A stretch of 64,000 bases of DNA from Sambucus nigra (Eukaryota > Streptophyta > Magnoliopsida > Dipsacales > Adoxaceae), in NCBI GenBank assembly GCA_949130495.1, contig OX422220.1:123379810-123443809 (forward strand), written 5' to 3'. Both the position numbers and the translations under genes were made by a program. Positions 62,015-64,000 of this stretch are shown in pieces. Every line of letters begins with the position of its first letter. The stretch's first letter is position 1. The notes below the pieces were generated by a model. It was given only the letters and a program-made list of their open reading frames with translations. It did no database searches and was not told the DNA's origin.

Positions 62015-62042
62015 CTGAGATAAAGACGAGGAAGAGTTAAAA
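62015..62042 (-). promoter_or_regulatory. Putative splice acceptor directly before gag, element D
   Basis: The sense strand is a pyrimidine-rich run (AACTCTTCCTCGTCTTTATCTCAG) ending in CAG with the gag ATG immediately after. This is a strong match to a plant 3' splice site. Confidence 0.45.
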
Positions 62043-62179
62043 CATAATACAAAACAATCTATTTAGCAGAAGATCGCATACATAAGCTACAAACAACCCT
62101 AACATTAAGTTCTACATCAAAGAACGCTACGGTAGAACGTGACAAGTCCTCATAGATCCTAAAGACTCTAGAACCTGAT

Positions 62180-62191
62180 GCTCTGATACCA
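62180..62191 (-). other. Primer-binding site of element D (initiator tRNA-Met)
   Basis: Sense TGGTATCAGAGC, two bases from the 5' LTR. Confidence 0.95.
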
Positions 62192-62193
62192 TC

Positions 62194-64000
62194 TGTGACA
62201 ACCCGTTATCCGAAATAAAGGGTGGCCAGCCCTATACCTCGATAAAATAGGAAATCATTGATAAATATCATTCTCAGCATCACTACAATATGCAAAGTAT
62301 AAGGAATAACCACACTATTTTCCAGAAAACGGGTTATCAAAAACTTTGGTTTTGAAATAAGAAGAGAACATTTTCAACAACCCATAATAGGAATAGAGGG
62401 TGGAAACCCCCACAAGCGTATATAAGAACCCAAGAGATACACAAGGACCGAATGAAACATTGGTCAATAACAACTATACAACATATAATAAGCTCCAGGT
62501 GTTACATAATAAATCTATTATACAATTACAACGGTTTGGGCAACATGCCCGAATAAACTGATCATAACTAGAAAACATAAATGGAGGCGTCTACACAAAA
62601 CATCTCGTGAGACCCGCACGATGTCACGGCTCCTCAAAACATATGGAAGGAAAGATCATTTCGGGAGACCGTGTGGAGGAACACCTGAACGGATTATATA
62701 TATATATACACACACAACAAGAAGTAAAAACCGGTCAGGGCCGGATATATGTGATCAATAGATAAATGACAGGTATGACAATGATACACTAGTAAGCATG
62801 AATGATAATCTAGCATGGTAGCACCCAGTAAGGGACTAAACTGATGATTAGCTATATGAATTGAAACTCACTTATACAAGAACTTAAAGTACTGCTGAGC
62901 CTTTCTTTTTTTTTTCTTTTTTTTTCCATCATATTTCAATTTAAATCTTCCTTTTCCATTCCTTATCAGGAATGCAATTATTATCATGTGCTCTTACTGG
63001 CACTAATCTCAATAGCATGCTCTTTGTGGCATAAATTTGCTCTTTATGGCATTCGTTGTTCCATCGAGTCCAACTCGATAATTAGAATAGTCATAAATGT
63101 AAATATAACGATTCTAAGACTGCCTGTCTGGGTTTCCCCACTGTGCGCATCCCTAAATAACCATCATCTTCCAGGGCCTAACATAAGACAACCTGGGATC
63201 CTATCGAAATCGTCGGGAAGCGGCCATATGCCTGCGGGGTAGTCAAGACCACACCCAGAATCTCCTACCCATCGCAGAAAAATAAAACAAGCGCTCATAT
63301 GGCCTAGGACTATATCCACCCTGCATTCATTAGCCAGGGGGATTCACCTCTCGCACGGACTTCCCTTAAGATGGTATTTAGAGAGGTGTGTAACATCCAT
63401 TTTATTTATTTCTATTACATGATTTAGTAATTTATCATTTACCTTATCAATTTCCCATTTTAACAAATGTATAAGCTTAAATCGGGACTATACGTATTAC
63501 GTACCGTCATAACATCCTTTATAAGAAATTCAGACTCCAAAGTAAATTCCAAGCCTCCTTTAGGCTTTAACATAAACCACCAAGTCAAATTCTAACTCAA
63601 GTTAATTTCTAAAGTCTCCAAATTGACCTTAATATGTTCGAGACCCTTATAGAACTACAAGATAAAAGTGATGCCTAAACATCACTTTAAATTCCCCCTT
63701 AAAAGAACCCTAGATGAACCCTTTCGAGTCTAGGATGTCGACCCAACTCAACTAATACTCTAAACCCTATGTTTACTTCATTTAAGAAGGTCCCTAATTA
63801 CTAATCCTAAAGAAAAAGGGTTAAAATTTAAAAGAAAAATTTTGGAAAAGTGCAGGGCTACCGAATCGATTCGCCCCCTTGGCCGAATCGATTCGGCCAG
63901 AAAATTTGAGTTTCTGCAAAGTTGCCGAATCGATTCGGATGGAAACTGAATCGATTCGGTCAGAAGGTTTGGGTTTCTGCATAACTACCGAATCGATTCG
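62194..64000 (-). mobile_element. Element D, 5' LTR, truncated by the window end
   Basis: It covers the sense 3' two-thirds of the LTR and matches 54627-56450. The missing part would hold the promoter and the AGGCAAGT copy. Confidence 0.95.
63861..64000. repeat. Palindrome cluster, element D 5' LTR, cut by window end
   Basis: Copies start at 63861, 63883, 63925, 63946 (one base changed, CTGAATCGATTCGG) and 63988. Confidence 0.9.

Larger units (their letters stand above)
54627..64000 (-). mobile_element. Element D: young Tekay-type Ty3/gypsy retrotransposon, 5' LTR cut by window end
   Basis: The 3' LTR is 54627-57373, the interior 57374-62193, and the visible 5' LTR 62194-64000. The two LTRs differ at about 37 positions by eye over the 1.8 kb they share (about 98% identical), the least divergence of A-D. 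It inserted into LTR G. Only GTAGC left of the element is visible as its target copy. It keeps one gag-pol frame broken by a single TAG. Confidence 0.95.

Noticed and set aside
17832..62191. tRNA gene matches at the GCTCTGATACCA sites
   Set aside because: Only 12 bases match initiator tRNA-Met, next to LTR ends; these are primer-binding sites, not tRNA genes.

Overview
This 64 kb window is plant repetitive DNA. I see no credible host gene, no rRNA or tRNA gene, and no prokaryotic signal. It is built almost entirely from LTR retrotransposons: chromodomain Ty3/gypsy elements of the Tekay/Del type, Tat-type and Athila-type gypsy remnants, and the 3' part of a Sirevirus-like copia element. Low GC, long LTRs and large AT/GA microsatellites fit the heterochromatin of a flowering plant; the species cannot be named from this sequence.

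Layout. 1-3280: an Athila-like LTR with its primer site, joined by a large deletion to a pol scrap. 3281-4374: unidentified sequence with five 95-bp tandem repeats, probably the 3' region of a Tat-like element. 4375-34188: a three-level nest of Tekay-type elements, all on the minus strand. Element A (4375-34188) was hit in gag by B (10778-30578; exact target duplication cgagg). The 5' LTR of B was then hit by C (18514-28263; exact duplication gcaac). 34189-38060: Tat-like LTR, Sirevirus-like 3' end and LTR, and unassigned sequence. 38160-47386: two decayed Tat-like elements, E and F, lying head to tail on the minus strand. 47387-51060: unassigned sequence and two related LTR-like pieces. 51064-54626: a plus-strand Tekay-type LTR (G), interrupted by element D. 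54627-64000: D, the youngest and best preserved copy, with a gag-pol frame broken by one stop codon. Its 5' LTR runs off the window.

How the parts work together. In the Tekay-type elements one polyprotein supplies capsid, protease, reverse transcriptase/RNase H, integrase and a chromodomain. The LTRs supply promoter and terminator, an initiator tRNA-Met site primes minus-strand synthesis, and a G-rich tract primes plus-strand synthesis. Every polyprotein here is damaged.

Two signals stand out. First, all five Tekay-type LTR families carry AGGCAAGT (one copy has AGGTAAGT) at the same place. This is the consensus donor of GC-AG introns, and the two copies that keep gag have a pyrimidine-rich acceptor directly before the gag ATG. 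This suggests a leader intron of about 2.2 kb that would remove most of the LTR and the primer site from gag-pol mRNA. Second, each LTR family carries a cluster of short CpG-containing palindromes, often paired. Core sequences are family-specific, and in the Tekay-type elements the cluster always lies 270-600 bp downstream of the donor, inside the putative intron. Similar clusters occur in the Athila-like and Sirevirus-like LTRs. These may be packaging/dimerisation or silencing signals; that is inference.
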